The notes under the pieces: generated by a model
What the model was told of the DNA's origin: nothing
Database searches by the model: none
The model's input: only the letters and a program-made list of their open reading frames with translations
Position numbers and translations under genes: made by a program
Assembly: GCA_033811195.1 (NCBI GenBank)
Contig: JAPXOZ010000002.1
Span: 89,248-153,247, forward strand
DNA length: 64,000 bases
Direction: 5' to 3'
Source of the DNA: Cacconaster sp033811195
GTDB taxonomy: Bacteria > Bacteroidota > Bacteroidia > Bacteroidales > UBA932
In this document: piece after piece, positions 34,589-43,231 of the stretch
Layout: the number at the start of each line of letters is the position of its first letter
Numbering within the stretch: the stretch's first letter is position 1

Positions 34589-35871
34589 GTGGGATACACA
34601 AAATATTGATGAGTGCAGTTGTGCTCTTTGCGGGATGGTGCAGCAATGCTTTTGCGCAGAGCCTTCACAAGCCTATCCCTAATTATATGTTCACTCATTT
34701 CGAGGAGAATGCGATTACCTTTCCCACGGGAGACAGTACTGCTTTCGTGAGGTTTTTCAGCAAACTCGACACCCTTCTCTTTTTCGGTGAGGGAGATGTC
34801 AATATAGTTCACATTGGTGGTTCGCATGTGCAGTCCGGTACTTTTTCCAATAGGATGCGTCGTAATCTGCTCTCAATGCGCTATGGTATAGAAGGTGGCA
34901 GAGGAGTGGTTTTCCCATTTTCAGTGGCGAAAAGCAATACGCCCATAAGTTACTATAGCAGTTATACCGGTAAGTGGATCGCTTGCCGAAATTCTCAACC
35001 AAAGACACCCCTACGTATGGGTCTGACTGGAATGGCAGCCTCCACCTCCGATCCTTCCGCCACAGTGACAATTGTCTCCCGTGAGCGAAATCCAATGGGC
35101 ACTCCGCATGATTTCAGTTTTGACAGGGTGCGGGTGCTGGGGCGTTCCGATAGTGATACGCTTATGCCGGTAGTCCATTTGGACACACTGACGCTTTTGC
35201 CTGCCTCTCACGATCCGGATAAGGATCTTTATGAGTTTGTACTGCCTACTCTGACCGATTCTCTAGTTTTGGGTACCAGTGGAGTACCGGGAGAATGGCA
35301 TCTTACCGGGATTGTGCTGGACCATGGCCGTCCGGGGCTTACCTACCACGGGATTGGAGTTAATGGCGCAAGCCTCAACTCCTATTTTAAGTGTGAGGAT
35401 TTCGAGAGGGATCTGGCATTGCTCAAGCCTGATTTAATAATATTTGCCATAGGCATCAACGATGCGAATACCTCCAATTTTAAAAAGGAGCTTTTTGTTT
35501 CCAATTATATTAAGATGGTGGATATGGCCCGTAGGGTAGCACCCGATTGTGCGATACTCTTTGTGACCAACAATGACAGCTTTAGGCGTTCCCGCCGCTC
35601 CTATTATCTCAATCAGAATGGTCCTTTAGTGCAGGATGCCTTCTATGGACTCGCGCGCAGATATGATGCGGGTATATGGGACCTTTTCAGGATAATGGGT
35701 GGACTCAATTCGATGAAACAGTGGGAAAGTGCCGGCCTGGCCAACAGAGATAAGATCCATTTTACGGAAAGCGGCTACATATTGATAGGTGACCTGCTTT
35801 ATAATGCCTTGCTCGATCGTTATTTGGAGCATCTAAAATCAACTTCTTCAAGAAACACCAGTTTTAGATGA
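34585..35871 (+). CDS. SGNH/GDSL-family hydrolase or O-acetyltransferase, exported (second of two)
   Basis: The signal peptide ends near AFAQ (25). SGNH motifs: block I VNIVHIGGSHVQSG (Ser80), block III IIFAIGINDANTS (Asn), and block V RDKIHFTESGY (Asp and His). It is a distant paralog of the preceding gene, sharing the H(Y/I)GxS(Q/H) and HFT elements. It overlaps both neighbours by 4 nt, so all three acyl genes are translationally coupled. It probably acts in the periplasm on groups delivered by the MBOAT protein. Confidence 0.87.
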   Translation: MSGIHKILMSAVVLFAGWCSNAFAQSLHKPIPNYMFTHFEENAITFPTGDSTAFVRFFSKLDTLLFFGEGDVNIVHIGGSHVQSGTFSNRMRRNLLSMRYGIEGGRGVVFPFSVAKSNTPISYYSSYTGKWIACRNSQPKTPLRMGLTGMAASTSDPSATVTIVSRERNPMGTPHDFSFDRVRVLGRSDSDTLMPVVHLDTLTLLPASHDPDKDLYEFVLPTLTDSLVLGTSGVPGEWHLTGIVLDHGRPGLTYHGIGVNGASLNSYFKCEDFERDLALLKPDLIIFAIGINDANTSNFKKELFVSNYIKMVDMARRVAPDCAILFVTNNDSFRRSRRSYYLNQNGPLVQDAFYGLARRYDAGIWDLFRIMGGLNSMKQWESAGLANRDKIHFTESGYILIGDLLYNALLDRYLEHLKSTSSRNTSFR

Positions 35872-37781
35872 TTGATTTTTTCCATATAGCAGCAGATTTT
35901 CTGAAAGGACTCTTCACATTTGATCAGTCCCACCCTTTGCTCTTTACGCAATTCTATTTTTGGGCCTTTTTTGCAATAGTTTTCGCTCTGTTTGCTCTTT
36001 TCAAAAACAAGCTGCTTCTCAGAAATGGTTTTCTTTTCTTCGCCAGCGTTTTTTTCTATTACAAGACAAGCGGTATTTTTACTCTGATACTTCTCTTTGT
36101 GACGCTTTACAACTACTTAGGGGCCAAGTGGATGTATTCCAGAAAGAGCGAGAGGGGAAAAAGAGCTGTGCTTGTGTTGAGTCTGATTGTCAATCTCTTT
36201 ACGCTATGCTACTTTAAATATGCATATTTCATAACTGATGTAGTCAACAATCTTTTCGGGACGGAGTTTGCCGTATTTGATATGTTTGCCGTAGTCGGTA
36301 ATGCCATAACGGGATCCAGCCGCTTTAGTGTTGACACGATTATTTTACCGGTAGGCATTTCCTTCTATACCTTTCAGGCAATAAGTTATGTAATGGATGT
36401 CTACCGCAGCAGGGTAACCCCTGTTCGGAATATTCTGGATTTTGGATTCTATCTGAGTTTCTTTCCGCAACTGGTAGCCGGTCCGATAGTGCGTGCAAGC
36501 GAATTTATACCACAGCTGCATCGTAAATTCTTTCTCAGCAGACGGCAGTTCGGTATAGCAGTATTTTGGATTGTCAATGGTTTGGTTAAGAAAATTGTTC
36601 TCAGTGACTATCTGGCTGTTAATTTCATTGACCGTGTTTTTGAAAATCCGTTGCTATACTCAGGATTTGAAAATGTAATGGCTCTCTTTGGTTATTCGCT
36701 CCAGGTTTATGCCGATTTTTCAGGATATACCGACATTGCAATCGGCGTGGCGATGCTGATGGGTTTTTACCTTCCCAAGAACTTCAATTCGCCTTACAAG
36801 GCCAAAAACCCCGGAGAGTTTTGGAAAAGGTGGCACATGTCTCTCTCCAGATGGCTTAAGGATTATCTCTATATCCCTTTAGGAGGCAACCGTAACGCCA
36901 CATTCGGTACCTATTGCTGTATTGTAACCATTTCACTTGTCGGAGTTTTACTTTCAGGCTCCTGGCTGGTGGCTCTGGTTGTGCTGATCATTGCCGTAGC
37001 ACTTCTACTGCTGGCCTATTTCAGACCTGAGAAACGCAGGACCATCACGACCAATCTCAACTCGATGAATACGATGTTGCTGGGTGGTCTTTGGCACGGA
37101 GCAAGCTGGAATTTTATGATCTGGGGTGGCCTTAACGGCCTTGGAATGGTGATTCACAAAATATGGAAAACTTGGGGAATAGGCCTTAGATTTTTTGTAA
37201 TAGCACTGGTTACCGCCACTCTCGGAGTATTGGTTATCGTTGCACCCCGTCCTCTCTTCAATATGTTTTTTGTTTGGATGGCGGTAGTCATGACCGGCAA
37301 TCTTGTCAAACTTTCATATGTGTTGGTTTGCCGTTTTCGTGGAGTCCAGGCTGCTGTCGTGGCAGGACCTGAAGGCTCAAAAGAGCCACGTTTCAGACCT
37401 CTTTCGGACATCTGGGCTATTTTCCAGACATTTGTATTTATCACATTTACACGTTTGTTTTTTCGTTCGGGATCCAATCTTGATCCTGCTGAAGCCAACG
37501 AGACAGCCTGGAATACTGCAAAAAATATGGTAAATCGTATAGGTAGCCGTTGGGAGTTGTCAATGATACCGGAGATGATATGGCAATATCGCAATGTGTT
37601 TATGCTTATAGTTATAGGTATGGTCATTCACTGGCTTCCCGACCGGTTTAAACGTCGCTATCGCATCTGGTTCGCATCAATGCCGTTGCCTCTTATGTCA
37701 CTGATAGTGGCTCTGGCAGTATTTATCGTCTACCAGTTTATCACTGCCGATCTGCAGTCCTTTATCTATTTCCAGTTCTAA
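35868..37781 (+). CDS. MBOAT O-acyltransferase (AlgI/PatA-like)
   Basis: A polytopic membrane protein of 637 aa. Family landmarks: LPVGISFYTFQAISYVMDVYR (~165-185), YADFSGYTDIAIG, PYKAKNPGEFWKRWHMSLSRW (~310-330), YIPLGGNRNATFGTY, and LGGLWHGASWNFMIWGG with the catalytic His. AlgI/PatA proteins move acyl groups, usually acetyl, across the inner membrane to a periplasmic acceptor enzyme. Its location after two SGNH genes and a LysM protein favours modification of an envelope polymer, possibly peptidoglycan. An extra hydrophobic insert separates GGNR from LGGLWHG. Its end overlaps the convergent lipoprotein gene by 4 nt. Confidence 0.92.
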   Translation: MIDFFHIAADFLKGLFTFDQSHPLLFTQFYFWAFFAIVFALFALFKNKLLLRNGFLFFASVFFYYKTSGIFTLILLFVTLYNYLGAKWMYSRKSERGKRAVLVLSLIVNLFTLCYFKYAYFITDVVNNLFGTEFAVFDMFAVVGNAITGSSRFSVDTIILPVGISFYTFQAISYVMDVYRSRVTPVRNILDFGFYLSFFPQLVAGPIVRASEFIPQLHRKFFLSRRQFGIAVFWIVNGLVKKIVLSDYLAVNFIDRVFENPLLYSGFENVMALFGYSLQVYADFSGYTDIAIGVAMLMGFYLPKNFNSPYKAKNPGEFWKRWHMSLSRWLKDYLYIPLGGNRNATFGTYCCIVTISLVGVLLSGSWLVALVVLIIAVALLLLAYFRPEKRRTITTNLNSMNTMLLGGLWHGASWNFMIWGGLNGLGMVIHKIWKTWGIGLRFFVIALVTATLGVLVIVAPRPLFNMFFVWMAVVMTGNLVKLSYVLVCRFRGVQAAVVAGPEGSKEPRFRPLSDIWAIFQTFVFITFTRLFFRSGSNLDPAEANETAWNTAKNMVNRIGSRWELSMIPEMIWQYRNVFMLIVIGMVIHWLPDRFKRRYRIWFASMPLPLMSLIVALAVFIVYQFITADLQSFIYFQF

Positions 37782-38197
37782 GGATTATCGGAGTAACCGT
37801 TGGGATTGTCCAGATCTTTAGGTTCTTCAGGTGCTGCCTGTTGGATCAGTAGCAGAAAACGTTCTATCGTCTCGCTGAATACTCTGGCCTTGGTCTGCCG
37901 CATGGGGCCTTCGTTGAGGGTGGTTTTAAAAATGACGGTGGTGTCACCATCAGCCCAGTTGGGTCTGACTATCACCCAGCGGTCACTTATGTTAATGTCC
38001 GGTGTCTCTATTTCCCAGATGACATTTGAATGTACATCCAGATATACACTGTCGGCAGTATGGCTGAATATGAGGGTGTCCTGCGATATAGTTAGTTCGG
38101 GCAGGACATATTTTTCACATGAAACAAACTGTGCGAGCAATACAAAGAAAAAAACTGTCGCAACAGCCAATGTCAAAATGTTTTTTTTGTTTCTCAT
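37778..38197 (-). CDS. Small BACON-like lipoprotein
   Basis: The signal peptide ends in the lipobox FVSC (Cys27). The rest (139 aa in all) is one beta-sandwich resembling a BACON domain: ISQDTLIFSHTADSVYLDV, SNVIWEIETPD, WVIVRPNWADGDTTVIFKT, then a Pro-rich tail. The minus-strand -7 box TAACTTTG (38205-38212) lies only 7 nt before the ATG, so the mRNA may be leaderless. No function is known. Confidence 0.7.
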   Translation of the reverse strand: MRNKKNILTLAVATVFFFVLLAQFVSCEKYVLPELTISQDTLIFSHTADSVYLDVHSNVIWEIETPDINISDRWVIVRPNWADGDTTVIFKTTLNEGPMRQTKARVFSETIERFLLLIQQAAPEEPKDLDNPNGYSDNP

Positions 38198-38204
38198 TTG
38201 ATGA

Positions 38205-38283
38205 CAAAGTTACAAATAATATGCATTTGTGGTGTTTTTCTTCTCCCAGAGAGAACATATTTTTCTTTTTTTACTTATATTTG
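38205..38283. promoter_or_regulatory. Divergent -7 boxes between two BACON lipoprotein genes
   Basis: Minus strand TAACTTTG (38205-38212) for the small lipoprotein; plus strand TATATTTG (38276-38283), 19 nt before the ATG of the next BACON gene at 38303. -33 elements are weak on both. Confidence 0.6.
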
Positions 38284-38302
38284 TCAATTATACAGATATA
38301 GT

Positions 38303-38911
38303 ATGCGTAAGATTTTTCCTATTATTCTGACCGTGATACTAATGGTAACCTCTTGTCATAAAGTGGTAGACCCCGTAATTTCGGTAGATCCTTATGCAGT
38401 AACTTTTGACTACAAAGGTGGCTCATTCGACGTCAATGTTCGTTGTAATGTAGACTGGACAGTGGATTGTGACACACTTGGTATAACTATTTCCCCCACT
38501 TCGGGCACCAAGAATGGTGCTGTAAGGATTTCAGTTCCTGCAACCACTTCAAAGTCCACTCAAGTGGCCAGGATAACATTTACAGCTAAGGGTGAAGAGA
38601 GTTCCAAAATTGCGAAAACCGTCGTGACTATCGGTTCTTATCCTTTTATTGGGGTTGACATTGGACAGCTTAGTATCGCGCCTGAGGGGGGTGGAACACA
38701 ATTTTTGCTGACCGCCAACCGTGAGTGGACAGCTACATGTTCAAATCCTGCATTCACATTTTATCCGAAAACAGGAGGTGTAAATGAAATAATCACGGTA
38801 ACTGCGGATGTCAACACGACAGGCTCTCCTAAAGAGTGTCTCCTCACCTTCAGACTTAAAGAATATCAGAATACAACGGCACAAATAAAAATAGTTCAGA
38901 CATCTCTATAG
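38303..38911 (+). CDS. BACON-domain lipoprotein, first gene of TonB receptor operon
   Basis: The open frame starts at 38198, but the upstream codons cross the promoter; the ATG at 38303 gives a signal peptide with lipobox VTSC (Cys17). The 202-aa protein then has two BACON-like units: ISVDPYAVTFDYKGGSFDV with NVDWTVD and TSGTKNGAVRISVPA, and a second with LSIAPEGGGTQFLLTANREW. It is probably surface-exposed and binds ligand next to the receptor encoded 4 nt downstream. Confidence 0.8.
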   Translation: MRKIFPIILTVILMVTSCHKVVDPVISVDPYAVTFDYKGGSFDVNVRCNVDWTVDCDTLGITISPTSGTKNGAVRISVPATTSKSTQVARITFTAKGEESSKIAKTVVTIGSYPFIGVDIGQLSIAPEGGGTQFLLTANREWTATCSNPAFTFYPKTGGVNEIITVTADVNTTGSPKECLLTFRLKEYQNTTAQIKIVQTSL

Positions 38912-38915
38912 CATT

Positions 38916-41861
38916 ATGAGAAAGGCGTTGCTAATAACGTTTGCTTTATTTTTCCTTGCTCCCGCCTTTGCTCAGAAATATCAATTTTCTGGAAAGGTAC
39001 TTGAAAAGGGTACGGACATTCCTGTGGAGTTTGCTACCGTAGTTATGCCGGACAAAGAATTATGGGCTGTAGCGAATGCAAAGGGCGAATTCGTTATCAG
39101 CGGTGTTTCGCAAGGCAAAACCAAAGTTGAGATATCCTGTCTGGGATACGCTCCTACAATATTTGAAATAGAGATTACCAAAGACCTTAAAGGTGTCACG
39201 TATTATCTTGCGATAGATGACCTTACCCTTGAAAGTGCGGTGGTTACCGCAAAGGAAAATACAAATAGTGCCACCACCAGCCGTCAAATTGACAGGACCG
39301 CACTTGAGCATATGCAGATGGTCAATATCTCAGATATCTCCTCATTGCTGCCGGGTGGAGTCTCGGCCAATAGCGGCAAACTTACCAGCTCTACCGATGC
39401 TTTCCAAATTCGCTCCGATGAGACCTCAGCAATCTCCTCTTTCGGTACGGCTGTCGAACTGGATGGTGTGCGTCTCTCCAACAATGCTACCCATGCCGGT
39501 GTATCGGGGGTTTCTACCCGCAATATCGCCTCATCCAACGTAGAGTCTATAGAGATCATAACCGGAGTACCTTCGGTGGAGCATGGCGATATGACCAACG
39601 GAGTGGTCAAGATCAATACCCGTAAAGGAAAATCCCCCTGGATGGTAACCGCAATGACCAGTCCTAATACCAAGCAGCTCTCTTTAAGTAAAGGATTTGA
39701 CTTGGGTGCAAAGGGCGGAGTAATCAATGCGAGTGCTGAGAGAACCACATCCGTACATGATCTGGCTTCACCTTTCACTACCTACCAACGTAACGCCTTT
39801 TCATTGATCTATTCCAACTCTTTTGACGCATTTGGACAGCCAATAAGATTTTCGACCGGAATTTCGGGCAACGTCGGGGGATTTGACAAAAGTGCAGACC
39901 CCGATTCCTTTATGGAGACTTTTGAAAAGGTAAAGGAAAATACCATCAGAGGAAATTTCTCACTGAATTGGCTTCTTAACAAGTCTTGGATTACTAATAT
40001 TGAACTTACGGGTTCAGTGGTCTATTCCGATAATCTCTCCTCTGTAAGCCAAAATAAATCGAGTTCCAGTTCGACATCTTCTCTCCACGGAATGGAAGAA
40101 GGATATTTTGTTTCCACCCCCTATTCATCTAATCCTGATGCTGAAGTAATTCTTAGGCCTGCCGGATATTGGTATGAGGTTAGCTACAGGGACGACAAGC
40201 CCATTGACTACAATCTACACCTAAAGATAAACTGGGCTCACGACTTCGGAGGGGTGGTAAATAAGCTGAAACTCGGAGTCCACTTTACCGGCAGCGGTAA
40301 TCTTGGACAAGGCCTCTATTATGAAGATCTATCGAAGGCTCCGGATTGGAGACCTTATCCCTATAAGGATATTCCCTTTGTCAACAATCTTGCAGCTTAT
40401 GCTGAAGAAAATGTCACCATTCCTATCGGAAGTACTTCTCTCAATCTTGTGGGCGGTGTGCGTTCTGAGTGGACGATGATCAACAACTCAGGTTATGGCA
40501 CTGTCAATAGTCTTTCCCCGCGCTTTAATGCGAAATATTCTATTATTAAATATCAAAGAAGTCGCATCTTGAGAGAACTCTCCCTGCGTGGCAGCTGGGG
40601 CGTGGCCGTTAAACTCCCTTCGGTTTCCATTCTCTATCCTACTCCTTCCTATTATGGTAAACAGGTTTTTGCGCCGGGTACAATGGCGGATGGCACGGCA
40701 TTCTATGCATATTACATTCTTCCGAGGCAGATAGAGTACAACCCCGATCTGAGATGGCAGAAGGCGCAGCAGAGTGAAATAGGAATTGAGGCAGATATAG
40801 CAGGCATCAAACTCTCTCTGGCGGCTTTCTATTCTAAAACCCTGGACTCTTATTTCACATACAATGAATATGAGCCATTTACCTACAAATGGACGGATCA
40901 ACGCAGTCTTGAAGGGTGTCCAATCCCCTCATCCAACCGCCTCTACTCCATAGACAGGCAGACTGGAGTGGTTACCGTGAAAGATATTACCGGTAAGGAG
41001 GCTGATCAGATACTCGCATATTCGGAGAAAAATACCTTCACCTCTAAGACCAAAGTGACGAATGAAGTGGCTCCTACCATACGCAAAGGTATCGAATGGG
41101 TGGTGGATTTTGGACAGATACCAGCTATTCGCACCTCGATAAGAATGGACGGTACACTCTACAAATACAGGAGCACAAATGAGAATATAGTGCAGGCGTA
41201 CCAGACAAACCGTACAATGTCGGATGGTATTACACCATACCAGTATATAGGACATTATGTTGGTAGCGGTTCCGGAACAAGCAACGGCTCCGAGAGCCTC
41301 AAGCTACGTAACAACATTACTTTTACCACTCATATTCCCAAGGCGAGACTGATATTTACTCTCAGACTCGAAGGCTCGCTCTATCGTTACGATCGCAACC
41401 TTGCAGAATATAGTGGTGAACAGACTACCTGGCCTATTAGCGGTCACAATAAGATTCCGTCAGGCACTGAGTTTTACAATATAAGGGGCCATGTTGTCAA
41501 ATATCCCCTCTATTACACCACATTTGATGATCTCAAGACTCATATACCATTCCGCGAGAAATATCTCTGGGCAAAAGATAACGATAGACAGCTATTTTCG
41601 GAATTGGATGCAATGATCAACATTACGGGGTATAATTATCTCTACCTAAAGAATGTCTTTTCTCCCTACTTCTCCGCCAACATCAGTGTGACTAAGGAAA
41701 TAGGCCGAATAGCTTCTCTTTCGTTTTATGCCAACAATTTCTTCTATTCGACAATGAGATTCAAGACGAGTGCCTCAGAGACCGATGTATCATTGTTCGA
41801 ATCTTCATCATATATACCTAAGTTTTACTATGGACTCACATTGAGGCTTAAAATACAATAA
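38916..41861 (+). CDS. TonB-dependent outer-membrane receptor (CarboxypepD_reg type)
   Basis: Signal peptide to ~19 (FAQ), then a CarboxypepD_reg-like domain (SGKVLEKGTDIPVEFATVV, ~25-110), a plug domain (ISDISSLLPGG...NVESIEIITGVPSVEHGDMTNG split over ~135-230) and a barrel ending YGLTLRLKIQ. The 981-aa size fits SusC-type receptors, but no SusD gene follows; instead DUF4876, DUF6850 and a dipeptidyl peptidase do. The context suggests uptake of a peptide or a protein-derived ligand rather than a glycan, but this is inference. Confidence 0.92.
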   Translation: MRKALLITFALFFLAPAFAQKYQFSGKVLEKGTDIPVEFATVVMPDKELWAVANAKGEFVISGVSQGKTKVEISCLGYAPTIFEIEITKDLKGVTYYLAIDDLTLESAVVTAKENTNSATTSRQIDRTALEHMQMVNISDISSLLPGGVSANSGKLTSSTDAFQIRSDETSAISSFGTAVELDGVRLSNNATHAGVSGVSTRNIASSNVESIEIITGVPSVEHGDMTNGVVKINTRKGKSPWMVTAMTSPNTKQLSLSKGFDLGAKGGVINASAERTTSVHDLASPFTTYQRNAFSLIYSNSFDAFGQPIRFSTGISGNVGGFDKSADPDSFMETFEKVKENTIRGNFSLNWLLNKSWITNIELTGSVVYSDNLSSVSQNKSSSSSTSSLHGMEEGYFVSTPYSSNPDAEVILRPAGYWYEVSYRDDKPIDYNLHLKINWAHDFGGVVNKLKLGVHFTGSGNLGQGLYYEDLSKAPDWRPYPYKDIPFVNNLAAYAEENVTIPIGSTSLNLVGGVRSEWTMINNSGYGTVNSLSPRFNAKYSIIKYQRSRILRELSLRGSWGVAVKLPSVSILYPTPSYYGKQVFAPGTMADGTAFYAYYILPRQIEYNPDLRWQKAQQSEIGIEADIAGIKLSLAAFYSKTLDSYFTYNEYEPFTYKWTDQRSLEGCPIPSSNRLYSIDRQTGVVTVKDITGKEADQILAYSEKNTFTSKTKVTNEVAPTIRKGIEWVVDFGQIPAIRTSIRMDGTLYKYRSTNENIVQAYQTNRTMSDGITPYQYIGHYVGSGSGTSNGSESLKLRNNITFTTHIPKARLIFTLRLEGSLYRYDRNLAEYSGEQTTWPISGHNKIPSGTEFYNIRGHVVKYPLYYTTFDDLKTHIPFREKYLWAKDNDRQLFSELDAMINITGYNYLYLKNVFSPYFSANISVTKEIGRIASLSFYANNFFYSTMRFKTSASETDVSLFESSSYIPKFYYGLTLRLKIQ

Positions 41862-41872
41862 TATAATACACA

Positions 41873-43222
41873 ATGCTTATGAAAAAGTTTATTTCATTTC
41901 TGATGTGCAGCGTACTCTTACTCGCTGCGGTTTCCTGCGAAAGGGAGGACCCTTACAAATTGTATGATGTCAAAGTTCAGCTGGTCTATTCTGATTTTGA
42001 TCCTATAGCAGGCGTTACGGTAAGTGCAGTAAATGTCAATACCGGAATGATTTATGTCGGTACAACTGATGCCGCCGGTAATGCAGTTGTGCCTGCAGTT
42101 GCCGGTCTTTATGAATTTTCTGCTACCGAGACCCGTGCTGAAAGCGGAACGGCTTATTCTTTCAATGGATTTAAACAGCAAGTTGCCATTACTCATGAGT
42201 ATGGGAAGACTCCTTTCGTTGTTACCATTGATATGGTCGGTTCAGAGGCTAAACAGATCATCATTAAGGAGCTTTATACGGGTGGTTCTCCAAAAGATGA
42301 CGGCTCCGGTTATTTCCAGCAAGACAAGTATGTCATTCTCTACAACAACTCGACAGTTGATGCCGATCTCACGAATCTCTGCTTCGCAATGACAATCCAA
42401 TACAACTCACACGCAACAAATGCTGACGTGGTTGGCGGAGTACTCACTTATGAGGCTGAAGGCAGAGTACCTGCCGGACACGGCTTCTGGACCTTTGCGG
42501 AGGGTAATGCTCCGGTGCTCAAACCGGGTCAGGAGGTTGTTGTGGCCATTACCGGTGCTATTAACCATACTCTGACATACAGCCAATCAGTGGACCTATC
42601 CAAAGGCGATTATTATGCTATGTATGATCCCGAATCCGGATATAGCTTAGCTTCGTACTATCCTACACCTTCTGAGGCAATTCCTACATCTCATTATCTC
42701 AAGGCTTACAAATATGGTACGGGAACGGGTTGGCCGGTTTCGGTGACAGGTCCTGCATTCTTTATCTTTATGACTCCTGAGGGTGTGACGCCTCGCTCAT
42801 TCTTTGAGGATCCTTCTAACGAGAATTTATATGACAATAAGACTTCAGGAATCCGTAAATGGGTTCCGAATGAATGGGTTGTAGATGCCTGTGAAGTGTT
42901 CTCAGCCGGTTATGTGGGTAAGAACAACAAGCGTCTTACTACTGCCGTTGACGGAGGTAGCGTAGTGCTGAGCCACAAGTTAGGACACTCCATCTACCGT
43001 AATGTCAACAAGGAGGCTACCGAGGCAATAGCCGGAAATAAAGGAAAACTTGTTTATGGTTATAGTATGGGAACAAGCGACCTCGAAGAGGGTTCAACCG
43101 ACTCGAGCGATATTGATGCTGAAGCCTCTATCAAGTCAGGTGCGCATATTATTTATATGGATACCAACAACTCTACAAACGACTTTCACCAGCGTAAACA
43201 AGCTTCTTTGAGGAGCAAATAA
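41873..43222 (+). CDS. DUF4876 lipoprotein (copy 1)
   Basis: The signal peptide has lipobox AVSC. The N-terminal ~100 residues look like a transthyretin/CNA-B-like domain (VSAVNVNTGMIYVGTTDAAG); the central part (IIIKELYTGG...KYVILYNNSTVDADLTNLC) resembles a lamin-tail-type fold. 449 aa from the first ATG; a second ATG lies 6 nt downstream. It is strongly similar to the gene at 47829-49196, most clearly in the C-terminal half (TPEGVTPRSFFED; AGYVGKNNKRL). It belongs to the operon 38303-47006 and is probably a surface partner of the receptor. Confidence 0.88.
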   Translation: MLMKKFISFLMCSVLLLAAVSCEREDPYKLYDVKVQLVYSDFDPIAGVTVSAVNVNTGMIYVGTTDAAGNAVVPAVAGLYEFSATETRAESGTAYSFNGFKQQVAITHEYGKTPFVVTIDMVGSEAKQIIIKELYTGGSPKDDGSGYFQQDKYVILYNNSTVDADLTNLCFAMTIQYNSHATNADVVGGVLTYEAEGRVPAGHGFWTFAEGNAPVLKPGQEVVVAITGAINHTLTYSQSVDLSKGDYYAMYDPESGYSLASYYPTPSEAIPTSHYLKAYKYGTGTGWPVSVTGPAFFIFMTPEGVTPRSFFEDPSNENLYDNKTSGIRKWVPNEWVVDACEVFSAGYVGKNNKRLTTAVDGGSVVLSHKLGHSIYRNVNKEATEAIAGNKGKLVYGYSMGTSDLEEGSTDSSDIDAEASIKSGAHIIYMDTNNSTNDFHQRKQASLRSK

Positions 43223-43231
43223 GTTGAATTG

